64,000 bases of DNA from the NCBI GenBank assembly GCA_047967505.1, contig CM106539.1; one strand, given 5' to 3'. The stretch's first letter is position 1, and every line of letters begins with the position of its first letter. The stretch is from Dipteris shenzhenensis (taxonomy: Eukaryota; Polypodiophyta; Polypodiopsida; Gleicheniales). A program made the translations under genes and the position numbers. Of this stretch, positions 22,500-32,296 are shown one piece after another. The notes beneath the pieces were generated by a model, which was not told the origin of the DNA, searched no databases, and saw only the letters and a list, made by a program, of their open reading frames with translations.

Positions 22500-22880
22500 A
22501 TTTTGCATCCCCACGGCCGGCGGGATCTTTCTATGGTGATGGTCAGCAGGGTAAGTCGATGGCGACGGTCGTCGATCAGTGCGGTACCGCTTGGGCGATG
22601 GTTGGTGTGATGTGGCAATGGTGACAGTCAATGGGATTCGGGACGACGATGGTCGATGGGATATTTCTTGGGTGACGATCGGTGTGATGTGGCAAAGACT
22701 GCGACTGGCGTGATACGAGATGGCGATGGTTTGTGTGATTTGATGATGGAAATGGTCGGTGGGATACTTCTTGGGCGGCGATTGGCGGGATACTCGATGA
22801 CGATGGTCGGTGGGATTTTGGGAGGGTGACGATCGGCGGGATACTTCTATGGCAACGATCGACGGGATACTGACTGTGTA
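22500..22880 (-). repeat. Degenerate minisatellite, TATCCCGCCGA type, in reverse orientation
   Basis: Read on the minus strand, units of about 25-35 bases of the form AGTATCCCGCCGATCGTCRCC repeat about a dozen times, with partial decay. Related to the array at 16285-17085 but inverted, and placed immediately upstream of the TATA box of the antisense frame. Confidence 0.75.
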
Positions 22881-22891
22881 AAGAAGTAAAA

Positions 22892-22893
<2 letters not shown>

Positions 22894-22937
<44 letters not shown>
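22894..22937. repeat. (GA)n microsatellite
   Basis: About 22 GA dinucleotides, just upstream of the inverted minisatellite. Long Ser-Leu frames over it are artefacts. Confidence 0.95.
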
Positions 22938-22944
<7 letters not shown>

Positions 22945-23078
22945 TGAAGGTGAGTGGGAGAGTGAGTGAGTAGAGTGCATTTGTGCAGTGTGGGACTGAT
23001 TGTTGTGAGGCTAGCATGCAAGATGGTGAACATATGGAAAAATGGATGTACTGACTCTAATCACCTAGTGCTGATCGT

Positions 23079-23105
23079 GGGTGTGTGTGTGTGTGTGTGT
23101 GCGTG
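23079..23105. repeat. (GT)n microsatellite
   Basis: About 13 GT dinucleotides. Confidence 0.9.
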
Positions 23106-23179
23106 TTCGGTAGGGACTGGTGAGCTACGAGTGCGTCGGGTGAGATGCCTACCGTACTGACTCACCTAGACCTGGACTT

Positions 23180-24269
23180 GATGATTATGAGGGATGCGGG
23201 GTGGGTGGATGCCGTACTGCTACGTAGCATGTTAAAAGCCATGTAGAGTAAGTGTCAAGCTTATTTTTTACCTTGGATGCCAGAGGCACATTAGCGTTGG
23301 GATTAGTTGTTGTGGCGTGGTCCATCTTCTTGGGGGAAGTGAGTTCTTGTGAGTCCACCCTTGGCACAGACCCTTGCTTTGGTGAGTAGGTCGGTACCGT
23401 CGAAGGGGGTACGTTCACAATTACTTTCGAGGGTTTGCCTTTAGAGGGAGGTTCTTGTGTAATGCCTTGCAGCAGGGGAGAGGTCGGTCCTTGCGCTGCT
23501 CCCCGACTGCCCTTGGTGAGATTTGTGTTGAGTTGAACTATTCGTGGTAATAGTGCGTACTTGGTATTTTGGACCTAGGTTCTTGTGGTGTTGTATCTCG
23601 GGGAGACATAGGTCCTTGTGTTACTGCTGTCGGAACCTTTGCGGCTTGCACCCTCGAGTTTAGGACTTAGGCGGCCTTGCCTTGGCCACCCAAGTGGTTG
23701 GTGTTGACCGAGCTATTGGGGGGATGTGGTGGATTGGGGCTTCGGGCTCGAAGTGCGAGCTGGCAGTGTGGTCTTCTTCTTGTAACGGATGGTTTTGAAA
23801 GAGATGTCCTTGAGGCGACTGGGGCCTTTTGCACTGCTTGGACTTTCTTTGGGCGTCATATCCAATTGAAGTGATGCTGGGCACTGAGGATAGCCTCTTG
23901 TACTTTCTATTCACAAATTTCTTGAGTGGAGGATGGTGGTGGCGGTGGAGTGGGCAATGGCACCGGTTTACCACTGCGGCTGGCCTTCTTCTCTTTTCTG
24001 GGTGGGACTTTTGTTGGGGTGTTGGAGGTGGATGGGGCTTCTGGTCTGCCCTCTTGTGTAGCTTCATTGTTGTGGATCGGCGAGGGTGGAACTGAACGAG
24101 CAAGACTTGGTCCACACAGTGGGACTAACGCTGTTCTACCACCATTTGTGAGTGAAGCAGTCCGGGTGCGCCACTTGATTTGATAGTTCACGGCGTAGCA
24201 CCATGTTCTTCCCAATATAATCTGTTTGTCAGTTGCTTCTGTGGGGAGAACATAGAATCGTATATCCAT
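23180..24269 (-). pseudogene. Retropepsin-like fragment with Pro-rich tail
   Basis: The minus-strand frame starting at 24269 contains FYVLPTEATDKQIILGRTW followed by YAVNYQIKW, resembling the C-terminal part of retroviral-type aspartic proteases of gypsy elements (the ILGRxW/L strand). The upstream DSG/DTG catalytic part is absent. A Pro/Ser/Thr/Lys-rich linker follows, read in two frames (24269-23907 and 24115-23660) with frameshifts, fading by about 23180. It is on the same strand as the antisense frame at 20770-22476 but separated from it by the promoter-like repeats. It could be part of a separate, inverted gypsy remnant. Confidence 0.45.
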
Positions 24270-24339
24270 TGCCTAGTGAACAACCGTTAGACTTAAATTC
24301 ACAAAACCCAAAGTTTGTAGGAGTTGGTCGTTTATCACT

Positions 24340-24404
24340 CTTATTGAGCGACGGTGAGAACAGATCAAGTCTCTACAGGATCTCCTGGCACAAGAAAGGG
24401 AACT
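24340..24404 (+). pseudogene. Coiled-coil ORF, left half, interrupted by copia insertion
   Basis: The plus-strand frame ending at the copia insertion reads EQIKSLQDLLAQERE, heptad-like and rich in Glu, Gln and Leu. It continues in the same phase on the other side of the element once one copy of the GAACT duplication is removed (see 31127-31229). A stop lies just upstream of the coil (near 24354). Confidence 0.55.
24400..24404 (+). other. Target site duplication of the copia element (left)
   Basis: GAACT directly before the 5' LTR, repeated exactly at 31122-31126 directly after the 3' LTR. Confidence 0.95.
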
Positions 24405-24661
24405 TGTTGAGAGTTCACGCTCAACATCATGTGATCACGTGTGCATAGCACCATCATGTGATCATATGTGCATAGCACTAACCTTATAGAGTGCTATAAA
24501 GGAAAGGGTTAGATCCCCTAACCCTAACCCTAAATGGGTTTGTATATATTCTATTTTTTCAACTAAATCTAGTGTACAGTTAGTCATTTGTGGTGTGCTC
24601 TCTAGCTGTGCCCTCTCTCCTCATCTCCACTCTTCTCCTCTCCCCTCTTCATATTTTGTCA
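24405..24661 (+). repeat. Copia 5' LTR
   Basis: 257 bp, beginning TGTTGAGAG and ending TTTTGTCA. The first 22 bases form a hairpin (TGTTGAG, 8-base loop, CTCAACA). Inside are two diverged 26-bp repeats, CATCATGTGATCA followed by YRTGTGCATAG; the first contains the G-box CACGTG. A TATA box (TATAAA, 24495-24500) is followed by CCCTAACCCTAACCCTAAA, which looks like plant telomere repeat. Confidence 0.97.
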
Positions 24662-24674
24662 TGGTATCAGAGCT
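24662..24674 (+). other. Copia primer binding site (tRNA-iMet)
   Basis: TGGTATCAGAGCT immediately follows the 5' LTR. This is the usual plant copia primer site complementary to the 3' end of initiator methionine tRNA. Confidence 0.95.
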
Positions 24675-27071
24675 CCCTTGCCTTCCGCTGAGGCATTGCG
24701 ATCTTGAGAGTGCGAGAGAGATCGAGAGATCGAGAGAGATTGAGTGTTCCATTCACTTCCGTAGAGTGATAGAAAATTTCCGTCCATTGAAAGAAGATTT
24801 CCATCATCTCCTTCGAGAGTTCTTTGAGAGTTATTCATTCCGTTCATAGTTCTACTCCAAGTGAGAGAGAAAGATAGGGAGAATTCTTCTTGAGAGATCT
24901 ATTGTGAGAGAAAGTGCTCTTCTCCCTTTGTAAATTTGAGTGATAGGGAAAGAGGTAGAGACCATTGAGAGATTGGGAAAGAGAGCTTTCGAGAGAGACT
25001 AAATCTATGAGTTGTGTGAAAGGTAGCATCTGGCTCTATCTTCACGGCTGCAATGACCTACTAGGCAGCTAGCCATAAGCTCTATTCCAATTGTGAGAGG
25101 AGGAATTCTACTCCAAGTGCAAGAGGCTCCTTTGACTTCAGCAAACGACTCAGCCGGCTCCATGGTGACTTCTCCCTTTCAACCATAACGGGCTTCCAAT
25201 AGTAGAGCTTCCATAACGAGCTTCCAATAGCCGCCATCGCCCGCTACACTCCACTAGCCGCGGAGGATCTTCATCAAAGACCTCATGCTATAGTAGCTTA
25301 ATCAACAACCTCTACGACCAAGCACTCCCGACTGGCCTTCCTCCAGACAAGGAACCAGCGATAGAATATTATAGCCTTGGGCTCTCGACGGACGTCCACG
25401 GCAGTGACTCGAGTGCCAAACGACAAGCTGGCTATGGTAATAGAGAAGAAGACGAGTCTTCAGAACCCTGCAGTAACGATGACCTAGCGCAGCAGATCCA
25501 TCGCCAGATCCCTCTACAAGCCACTCTTACAAGGCTCCAACAGCGACAGAGGCCACAACTTTAGCTTACGCTCCAACACGGGTGATATCCTCCAATGCGC
25601 ACACCTTTGGCCAAGCTCACATAACAACAGCTGCTCTTCCAATTGCTCGAGTCTCCCGCGACCAATGACAGCGCTCCAGCAAGCAGCATACTTCAACGCC
25701 CGCGACCTGCAGCTTCGAGCTCCTCTCATGAGCCTCTGATCGAAAGCTCTCCCACAGCCTCGACGAGCAACGAGCTCTGCAGAGATAGCGCCAACGGGCC
25801 GGCAGCAGCAGCAAGCTCAACGTTCTCCACAGACAGAATCTTCGACAAAATCTTCTTAGATTTCGGTGCCTCACCTCGTGACACGTGGCACAAGATTTAA
25901 CCCAAACAGGATCACCTTATCCTCACCAAGATCACAAAGGGTTGGTCACCCTTCTGCCATGTGGCAAGTCATCCTCAATTTGCCACATCACCCAGCTAAC
26001 ACGTGGCAGTCAATTACCACATCAGCAACCTTATCGTGCCATGTCATCAAGGCAGTCAGCCTGCCAGTTCATCAACCAACTCATCTGCCACATCATTAGT
26101 GCCATGTCATCTGCCATGTCAGCACTACCACATCATCAGTGCCATGTCATCTACCACGTCATCATTGCCACATCATCTGCTGTGACATCATCATCTGTGC
26201 CACCTCAGTTGTCCAGCACTGACCCCTGCAGGCACAATTACCTCTTCACAGTCACTGCATGTGAGTGTGATCCACAGTGACACATCATCATTGAGCACCA
26301 TTTGCACTTCTTTTGCCCCTCCACCTAGATCAAGTCGTATCTCTTGATCCAGGAAGAATTTGAGGGCGCCCCAAAAAGGAAAGTCACTCACTTTTTCGTG
26401 CTCTACGTGCTCGTCACATCATGTGCACATTTCAGCGCAAGTTACACTCACATTTGAGCCTCGCGACAAAACCACTTCCTTCACGCACATTCGCCTCTAC
26501 ATCGACGCATTTGACCCAGCACTTAAAAAGAACAAAAGAAAAGGAATTATTTGCTGTTCTTTCATAGCTCGATGGTTGGTATAGATCTAGATCAGAGTAG
26601 ACTAGATCGCCATAGAGGGGATGCTTTGAATTTCCCCAAGTTGCCAATCTAAGCCATGCCCGAAATTCTCGACTAGTACCTACTCGGAGTCAGTCCATAC
26701 GCTCACATACGGTTTCACATCATTACATTACCTGAAACCTTACATTCATCAGTTCAGTGAGCAGACTTTAGAGAGTATAGAGGCATTGCAGATTGTTTCA
26801 GTGGGCAGATAGCACTTGATTTCACACACACATGCCACCATTGTAAAGCCTATTTGGCTATCTCACGGCATCGTGCACATCATTTCAGCCTTGTAAAGCC
26901 TCTTGGCTATTCCCGGCATCATTGCCACAAGCCTTGTAATACTGATCAGATTTTATATATTGCAGTCCTATCTTCACCGACGGTTTAGAGTTTTCACTTG
27001 GCATAGTCAGTGTATTTGCAGTTGATTCATACAGAGATTTTCACGACACTTTTGAGCACATTTCTTGCACC
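24675..27071 (+). other. Long copia leader with ABRE-like boxes and short tandem repeats
   Basis: About 2.4 kb without retroelement coding. From 25060 to 25860 it is GC-richer and carries an open frame (25643-25900, Ser/Ala-rich) that I do not recognise. Two perfect ACACGTGGCA boxes (25881-25890 and 25999-26008) match the plant G-box/ABRE core. From about 26080 to 26210 short units of the type CACATCATCAGTGCCATGTC repeat. It may include captured host sequence or an expanded leader. Confidence 0.6.
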
Positions 27072-28574
27072 ATGTCTATGACTAGCAACCTCAATCTAGA
27101 GGCATCTGCTAAGGTAGACAACTCCAATTACAATACATGGAAATACCGAATGGAGACCATTCTTGTACTTCAGGACAAATGGGAGTATGTCGATGGGTCT
27201 ACACCTAGACCATTGGATGATCCAACCACCAGTAGCTCTACTCCATCTGTTGTCACATCACCAGCAACAGGATCTACAGCTACAGAAATACTTTTCGCAC
27301 CAGTAGCAAATCCTGCCATTTCCCGAGCTCAAGCAGAATGGGATAAGAAAGACAAGTATGCCTATCATCTGATTAAGCACAATGTGCAAGATGTCATGCT
27401 AGGACAGCTCAACACAGTCAAGACATCGAAAGAAGCATGGGATATGCTTGCAGCTCTCTACGAGTCCAAGAACACATCCAGGATTCTCACCCTGAGAAAC
27501 CAAATCAACCAGAGTTTCCGCAACAGCAGTGAAACCGGTCATGCTTATGTACTTCGGATAAAAGACTACAACAATCAACTTGCAGCAGCAGGAGAGACTA
27601 TGAACCCCACAAAAATGGTTCAAGTCATTTTGAATGGACTAGGAGAGGGATACGAGAATCTAGTCCAGAGTATTGCCATCCAATGGCAAATTCCGACACT
27701 TGAAGAACTTCAGTCAGTCCTACTTGGTGAAGAAGTCAGGACTCAGGCCATCCAAGCACAAAAAGGTCATTCTAATGATCAGGCATTCACAGCTTCAGAC
27801 AGAAGCAGAGGCAGAGGCAGAGGTAGATCATATCAGAAAAGTGGTCATCATCAACAAAATCAAAGTCAGCATCAACATCAGCATCAGCATCAGCATCATC
27901 CTCAACAGCATCAAAATCAGCACAAAGAGGAAATCATTCCAATCGAGGAAGATTTCAAGGACGAGGGAATGCATCCACCAACGTGTCAAACATTCAGTGC
28001 AACTACTATCACAAGTTTGGACACTATGAAAGAGATTGCCGCAAGAAGCAGTACAACCAAGGCGGTCAATCTAGTAGCAATCGAGGCAATTTTCGAGGCA
28101 GAGGAAATCATTTGTAGTGGACATTCTAGTCACAGTCATTTTGCAAATGAACATGGAAATATGTTTCTTGCAAGCGAGGAAATGCATCAGACTGATACAA
28201 TGTACCCAGACACTGATTTCAATCCCAAAATCAGCTATCAAGTCGACCAAGTGGAACAGGATCCTTGGTATATTGACAGTAGCGTTGCATCATCTCACAT
28301 GACAAATCATCAGGAATGGTTCACAGAAATGAAGCCATTAGAAGGTCAGAAAAATGTCATCTACACAACAGACAATACACCAAATCCAGTTCAAGGGACA
28401 GGTGTTATCCCTATGAACAATTTCACTGGTATGAAAGGATTGGTGAAAGATGTGCTCTACGTTCCAAAGCTCAGCAAAAACCTTTTGTCAGTAGGTCAAA
28501 TGACGGAACACAATTACAGAGTCATCTTCGACGGTGATGAATGCACTATCAGAGATAAATCCAAAAGATGTTAG
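27072..28574 (+). pseudogene. Copia Gag and protease
   Basis: A 500-codon frame. The N-terminal part shows DNSNYNTWKYRMETIL followed by a typical copia Gag body (AWDMLAALYESKNTSRILTL, then VQVILNGLGEGYENLVQSI). A Gln/His-rich stretch follows. The zinc knuckle is present in another frame (from about 27985, CNYYHKFGHYERDC), so two compensating frameshifts flank it, and its second Cys is Tyr. The frame then returns with the protease: WYIDSSVASSHMT, where the usual catalytic DSG is DSS, and later DVLYVPKLSKNLLSVGQM. Gag would form particles and the protease would process the polyprotein. Both look inactive. The ATG at 27072 (CACCATGTC context) is a plausible start. Confidence 0.9.
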
Positions 28575-29638
28575 CTAGTAGCAAAAGGTGTCAAGGAAGG
28601 ATGCTTATACCGAATGCTAGCTACAATACTAGATAAGCATGCCATGTCAGCTCAACCGCAACAGATGCCACTATCTGCAAAATGGCACAAGAGATATGGT
28701 CATGCCAACTTCAAGTACTTGTTAGATCTCAGGAATCAGAATATGGCAATTGGGATTCCGAAGCTACAGTTTCTTGGAAAAGTTTGCGAAGCATGCTGCT
28801 TTGGTAAACAAAAGCGAACCAACTTTGGCAGAAGTACCTCTCGTGCATGAGGTATTCTTGTTTTGATACATACAGATGTATGGGATTGTGCCCAAACCCG
28901 CAGCATCAATGGTTCACTTTACTATTTGACTTTCATCGACGACTACAGCAGATATTGTTGGGTCTACTTTCTGAAAGAAAAATCTGAAGTGTTTTCCAGA
29001 TTTCAAGAATTCAAAGCCATGGTAGAAAACCAGACAGGCAGAAAGATCAAGGTCATGAGATCAGATAGAGGAGGTGAATACATGTCTTTAGCATTCATGA
29101 ACTTTTGTAGAAGTCACGGCATACGAAGACAATTCACATGTCTAGATACTCCTCAGCAGAATGGGACTTTAGCAGATAGTGCTAGAGCAATGCTTAGTGA
29201 AAAGCATCTTCCGAATCAGTATTGGGCAGAAGCAATAGCCATTGCAAACTATTTGCTTTATAGACTTCCTACCAAACCGATACAGGGTATGACTCCTTAT
29301 GAAGCATTCACTGGACACAAGCCACACATTGGGCATCTCCGCATATTTGATTGCATTGCATATGCTCACATACATGATGATCATCTCACAGGAAATTGGA
29401 TGCGAAGTCACGCAAATGCATCATGGTTGGCTACAGTGAAGAAAGCAAAGCATACAAATTGTATGATCCCATCAATCACAAGGTCATTATCTCCAGAGAT
29501 GTAATCTTTGATGAGGAATCAGAATGGAAAACCTCACCTACACAGGAGATAGAAGCATCGACTTCACAGTCATCTATAGAACATGTTGATGAAGAAGAGC
29601 AAGAATTGCCAGCAACACCCCAAGCAGAGCCACAGTAG
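28575..29638 (+). pseudogene. Copia pre-integrase and integrase
   Basis: After a stop at 28572-28574 the same frame continues with the GAG-pre-integrase zinc region (KRYGHANFKYL, then CEACCFGKQKR). Another stop at 28848-28850 precedes the integrase core. The core has HTDVWDC and FIDDYSRYCWVYFL (first Asp), then MRSDRGGEYMS (second Asp). Where PQQNG should be followed by an AERKNR-type segment holding the catalytic Glu, this copy has PQQNGTLADSARAML, so the Glu is deleted. A frameshift at about 29395 moves the linker (KCIMVGYSEESKAYKLYDP) into a second frame to 29638. Integration in cis by this copy is not expected. Confidence 0.9.
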
Positions 29639-29677
29639 CTCAGACGGTCTACTAGGGAAAGCAGACCTCCAGCTAGA

Positions 29678-30776
29678 TTGACATATGCTCAGAAAGTCAA
29701 AGCAATTCAGGTGGAAACCACCAACTATGCTCTTATGACTACCATCATGGCTACAGAAGAGCCAGTGTACTTCGAAGATGCAGTAGACAAGCCAGAATGG
29801 CAAACTGCTATGAATGAAGAAATGGATGCTTTGTATAAGAATAATATTTGGGAATTATGTGACCTTCCACCAGGAAAGAAGGCCATAGCAAACAAATGGG
29901 TATACAAAGTGAAGTACAATCTAGATGGAAGTATTCAAAGATACAAAGCCATATTAGTTGCAAAAGGATTTGCACAGCAATATGGTCAAGATTATGATGA
30001 GACTTATGCTCCAGTAGCAAAGATGGATTCCATATGGTTCCTGATATCACTAGCGACACTCAGCAGATGGAATGTGTATCAGCTCGATGTCAAGAATGCA
30101 TTTCTCAATGCTTACCTAGACGAGGAAGTCTACATGCAACAACCAGTAGGTTATGTTGAACTAGGAAAGGAGAATAAGGTTTGCCATCTCAAGAAAAGTC
30201 TCTATGGCTTAAAGCAAGTATTTTGCTGATTTGGGATACATGAAATCCAATGTAGATCATACTCTCTACTACAAAGTTCAAAGGGAAGACATTACTATTG
30301 CACTTTTGTACATAGATGATCTGATTGTGACAGTAAGCAAGGATAGCTTCATCAAAAAATTGAAACAAGACTTATCTACAGAGTTCGACATGAAAGATCT
30401 TGGACTTATGCACTATTGTCTTGGAATTGAGTTTTGGAGAGATTCAGATAGCACATTCATGAGTCAGCTCAAGTATGTTAACAGTCTCCTGAAGAAGTTT
30501 CATATGGCAGATTGCAAGATTGTAGTCACTCCCATGGAACAGAGTTTGAAACTTACTAAAGATTCAGAAAACCCTACGGTCAATGACAGGTACTACAAGC
30601 AACTCATCAGATCTCTTATATATCTGAAAATCACATGGCCAGATATTTGTTATGCAGTAAGCTCACTAGCACAGTTTATAACAGTCTCATTGGAATGCAG
30701 CCAAAAGAGTCTTGAGATACATCAGAGGTACAAGACAGTTTGGGATAGAATACAGAGGAAGTCATCCACGGTGTGA
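29678..30776 (+). pseudogene. Copia reverse transcriptase (RNase H missing)
   Basis: The frame at 29678-30229 carries the RVT_2 N-terminus (WQTAMNEEMDALYKNNIWEL, NKWVYKVKYNLDGS, AKGFAQQYGQDYDETYAPVA, YQLDVKNAFLNAYLDEEVYM) and stops after SLYGLKQ. The next frame (30231-30776) resumes after a loss of about 15 residues where APRAWY is normally found, and has an intact YIDD (LLYIDDLIVTVSK). It proceeds to the segment ending in AVSSLAQF. The RNase H domain expected next is absent; within about 60 bases the sequence is at the polypurine tract region. RT copies element RNA to DNA; RNase H would be needed in trans. Confidence 0.9.
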
Positions 30777-30820
30777 TGGAATCTAATGCTCAGTCCTTCT
30801 TCGATTCCCCAGAATCATCA

Positions 30821-30864
30821 TCTTGAGGGAAGGCCTACTTCATGATGTTGATCTTGAGGGAAGG
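30821..30864 (+). other. Polypurine tract, duplicated
   Basis: TCTTGAGGGAAGG lies immediately before the 3' LTR (30852-30864) and an identical copy lies 31 bases upstream (30821-30833). The proximal one is the functional position for plus-strand priming. Confidence 0.8.
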
Positions 30865-31121
30865 TGTTGAGAGTTCACGCTCAACATCATGTGATCACGT
30901 GTGCATAGCACCATCATGTGATCATATGTGCATAGGACTAACCTAATAGAGTGCTATAAAGGAAAGGGTTAGATCCCCTAACCCTAACGCTAAATGGGTT
31001 TGTATATATTCTATTTTTTCAACTAAATCTAGTGTACAGTTAGTCATTTGTGGTGTGCTCTCTAGCTGTGCCCTCTCTCCTCATCTTCACTCTTCTCCTC
31101 TCCCCTCTTCATATTTTGTCA
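30865..31121 (+). repeat. Copia 3' LTR
   Basis: 257 bp, same length as the 5' LTR, with four substitutions that I can count (in the second tandem unit, before the TATA box, in the CCCTAA run, and near the 3' end). TATAAA at 30955-30960. Confidence 0.97.
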
Positions 31122-31126
31122 GAACT
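31122..31126 (+). other. Target site duplication of the copia element (right)
   Basis: GAACT, identical to 24400-24404. Confidence 0.95.
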
Positions 31127-31229
31127 TAGGGTGTCCCTCCAAGCAGAGAACGAACGATAGCGCACCCTCGACTAGTTCGAGGAGTCAGGTTTGGAAGACC
31201 GGGAGCAACAGGAGTATTTGTACGAATAA
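31127..31229 (+). pseudogene. Coiled-coil ORF, right half, after copia insertion
   Basis: Continues the frame of 24340-24404: LRVSLQAENER, a stop, RTLD, a stop, then FEESGLEDREQQEYLYE ending at TAA (31227-31229). The composition is strongly coiled-coil. The gene already contained stops, so it was probably a pseudogene, possibly retroelement-derived, before the copia landed. Confidence 0.5.
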
Positions 31230-31379
31230 CTCGCTATTCTTACGAATAACATAGTTTATTCATACGAATAAAACTAGTATAAAAAAACAGCCACTGCCAT
31301 TTTTGGTATTCCTACGAATACGTTGTGTGTTGTAGTCTCAGAATGTATAGACATGTTTGTTTGTAGTAGGAACTCTTGG

Positions 31380-31680
31380 GCTAGCGCTCATCTCTCTTAA
31401 GAGAGTTGTGTGTTGCAGTCTAAGCTTAGTGATGTTTTCATAGATGCTTATTCTGGCACTCATCTCTCCCTTGAGATTTGTGTGTTGCAGTCTGAGTTTA
31501 GAGATGTTTTCAAGCACACTTATTCTGGCACTCATCTCTCTCTTGAGAGTTGTATGATGCAGTCTAAGTTAGATATCATGCGATGTGCTCTTAGACACTT
31601 AGTCTGACACTCAACTGTCCCTTGATAGTTGTGTGTTGCAGTTGAAGCCTAGTGTTAGATGGTGAAGTCCACAGTTATTC
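31380..31680 (+). repeat. Tandem repeat, about 4 x 71-79 bp
   Basis: Units starting CTCATCTCTC at about 31387, 31460, 31531 and (diverged, CTCAACTGTCC) 31610. Each contains TTGAGAGTTGTRTGTTGCAG and ends TTATTCTGGCA or similar. Confidence 0.75.
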
Positions 31681-31843
31681 AAGGTTACACCCTTATTTTT
31701 TGTGGTTTGATTTTCTGTAGTCTGTTACATGATGTGAGCTTGAGTTGATAGGTTATACCTAGGACATTTTTGAAACTTCTTGCATTGTTAATTGTTATGG
31801 ATTAATCAGCTTCTTATCGCACTTGCAGCTTATTGCATATTAG

Positions 31844-32296
31844 ATGGCTCACGCGGGTGAGAAGAGGAAGTTTCAGCAACCTGATCTCAGTAAGACTCAG
31901 AGGAAGGTGCTGAAAAACGAGAATGTACACTTCTTAATGAATGTCGATCAGGACATCATTGAGATAGCTTTCAACAATGGTGAAAGCGGTGTACAAAATT
32001 TGGTCATGACAATGGCAGAGCGTGGAGTGAGGACCTTATGTGAACGATATCCAGATATATTTATAGTAGAGTCTATAGACCAGTTCATGCACCACTTCAC
32101 GTTGGAGAGTCGACGATGCCTTGGTCAAATAGATCGAGACATCAACTCCTGTGACACGAAGTGTGAGGGTCTCATTGTAGAAGCCAGGGTCATGTACATC
32201 AAGAATGTGTGGCAAGGTTTCAAAGGAAGCTGCCTCGTACTCCCTTCCATCAATGCACCCACGCCGATTGTGTTTTTTTCGTTGATGCTAAATTGA
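31844..32296 (+). CDS. Uncharacterised 150-residue ORF
   Basis: ATG at 31844, stop at 32294-32296. The protein begins MAHAGEKRKFQQPDLSKTQR, is charged and mostly helical in appearance, and has no signal peptide, membrane segment or motif I recognise. The last 25 residues turn hydrophobic (TPIVFFSLML) and may lie beyond a lost splice or frame site. It follows tandem repeats, and a transcription leader could start there, but no TATA box was assigned. It may belong to the same old element as the coiled-coil frame upstream. Confidence 0.35.
   Translation: MAHAGEKRKFQQPDLSKTQRKVLKNENVHFLMNVDQDIIEIAFNNGESGVQNLVMTMAERGVRTLCERYPDIFIVESIDQFMHHFTLESRRCLGQIDRDINSCDTKCEGLIVEARVMYIKNVWQGFKGSCLVLPSINAPTPIVFFSLMLN

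Larger units (their letters stand above)
24405..31121 (+). mobile_element. Complete Ty1/copia LTR retrotransposon (about 6.7 kb)
   Basis: Two LTRs of 257 bp (24405-24661 and 30865-31121), TG...CA ends, 5-bp target duplication GAACT, primer site complementary to initiator tRNA-Met, polypurine tract, and Gag, protease, integrase, RT order (copia). By my reading the LTRs differ at 4 of 257 positions (about 1.6%), so the insertion is fairly recent. The coding region is nevertheless heavily damaged: frameshifts, missing catalytic residues, and RNase H deleted. The distance from primer site to the gag ATG is about 2.4 kb, unusually long. Direction of transcription is plus. Confidence 0.97.

Noticed and set aside
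22200-23033. 277-codon minus-strand frame across the (GA)n tract and the minisatellite
   Set aside because: Made of Ser-Leu from (GA)n and repeated His-Arg/Ser-Pro from the minisatellite; a repeat artefact, in a different phase from the antisense coding frame.
24515-24535. Telomere-like CCCTAA run as a real interstitial telomere
   Set aside because: It is part of the copia LTR and is present in both LTRs, so it is element sequence and not a chromosome-end relic.
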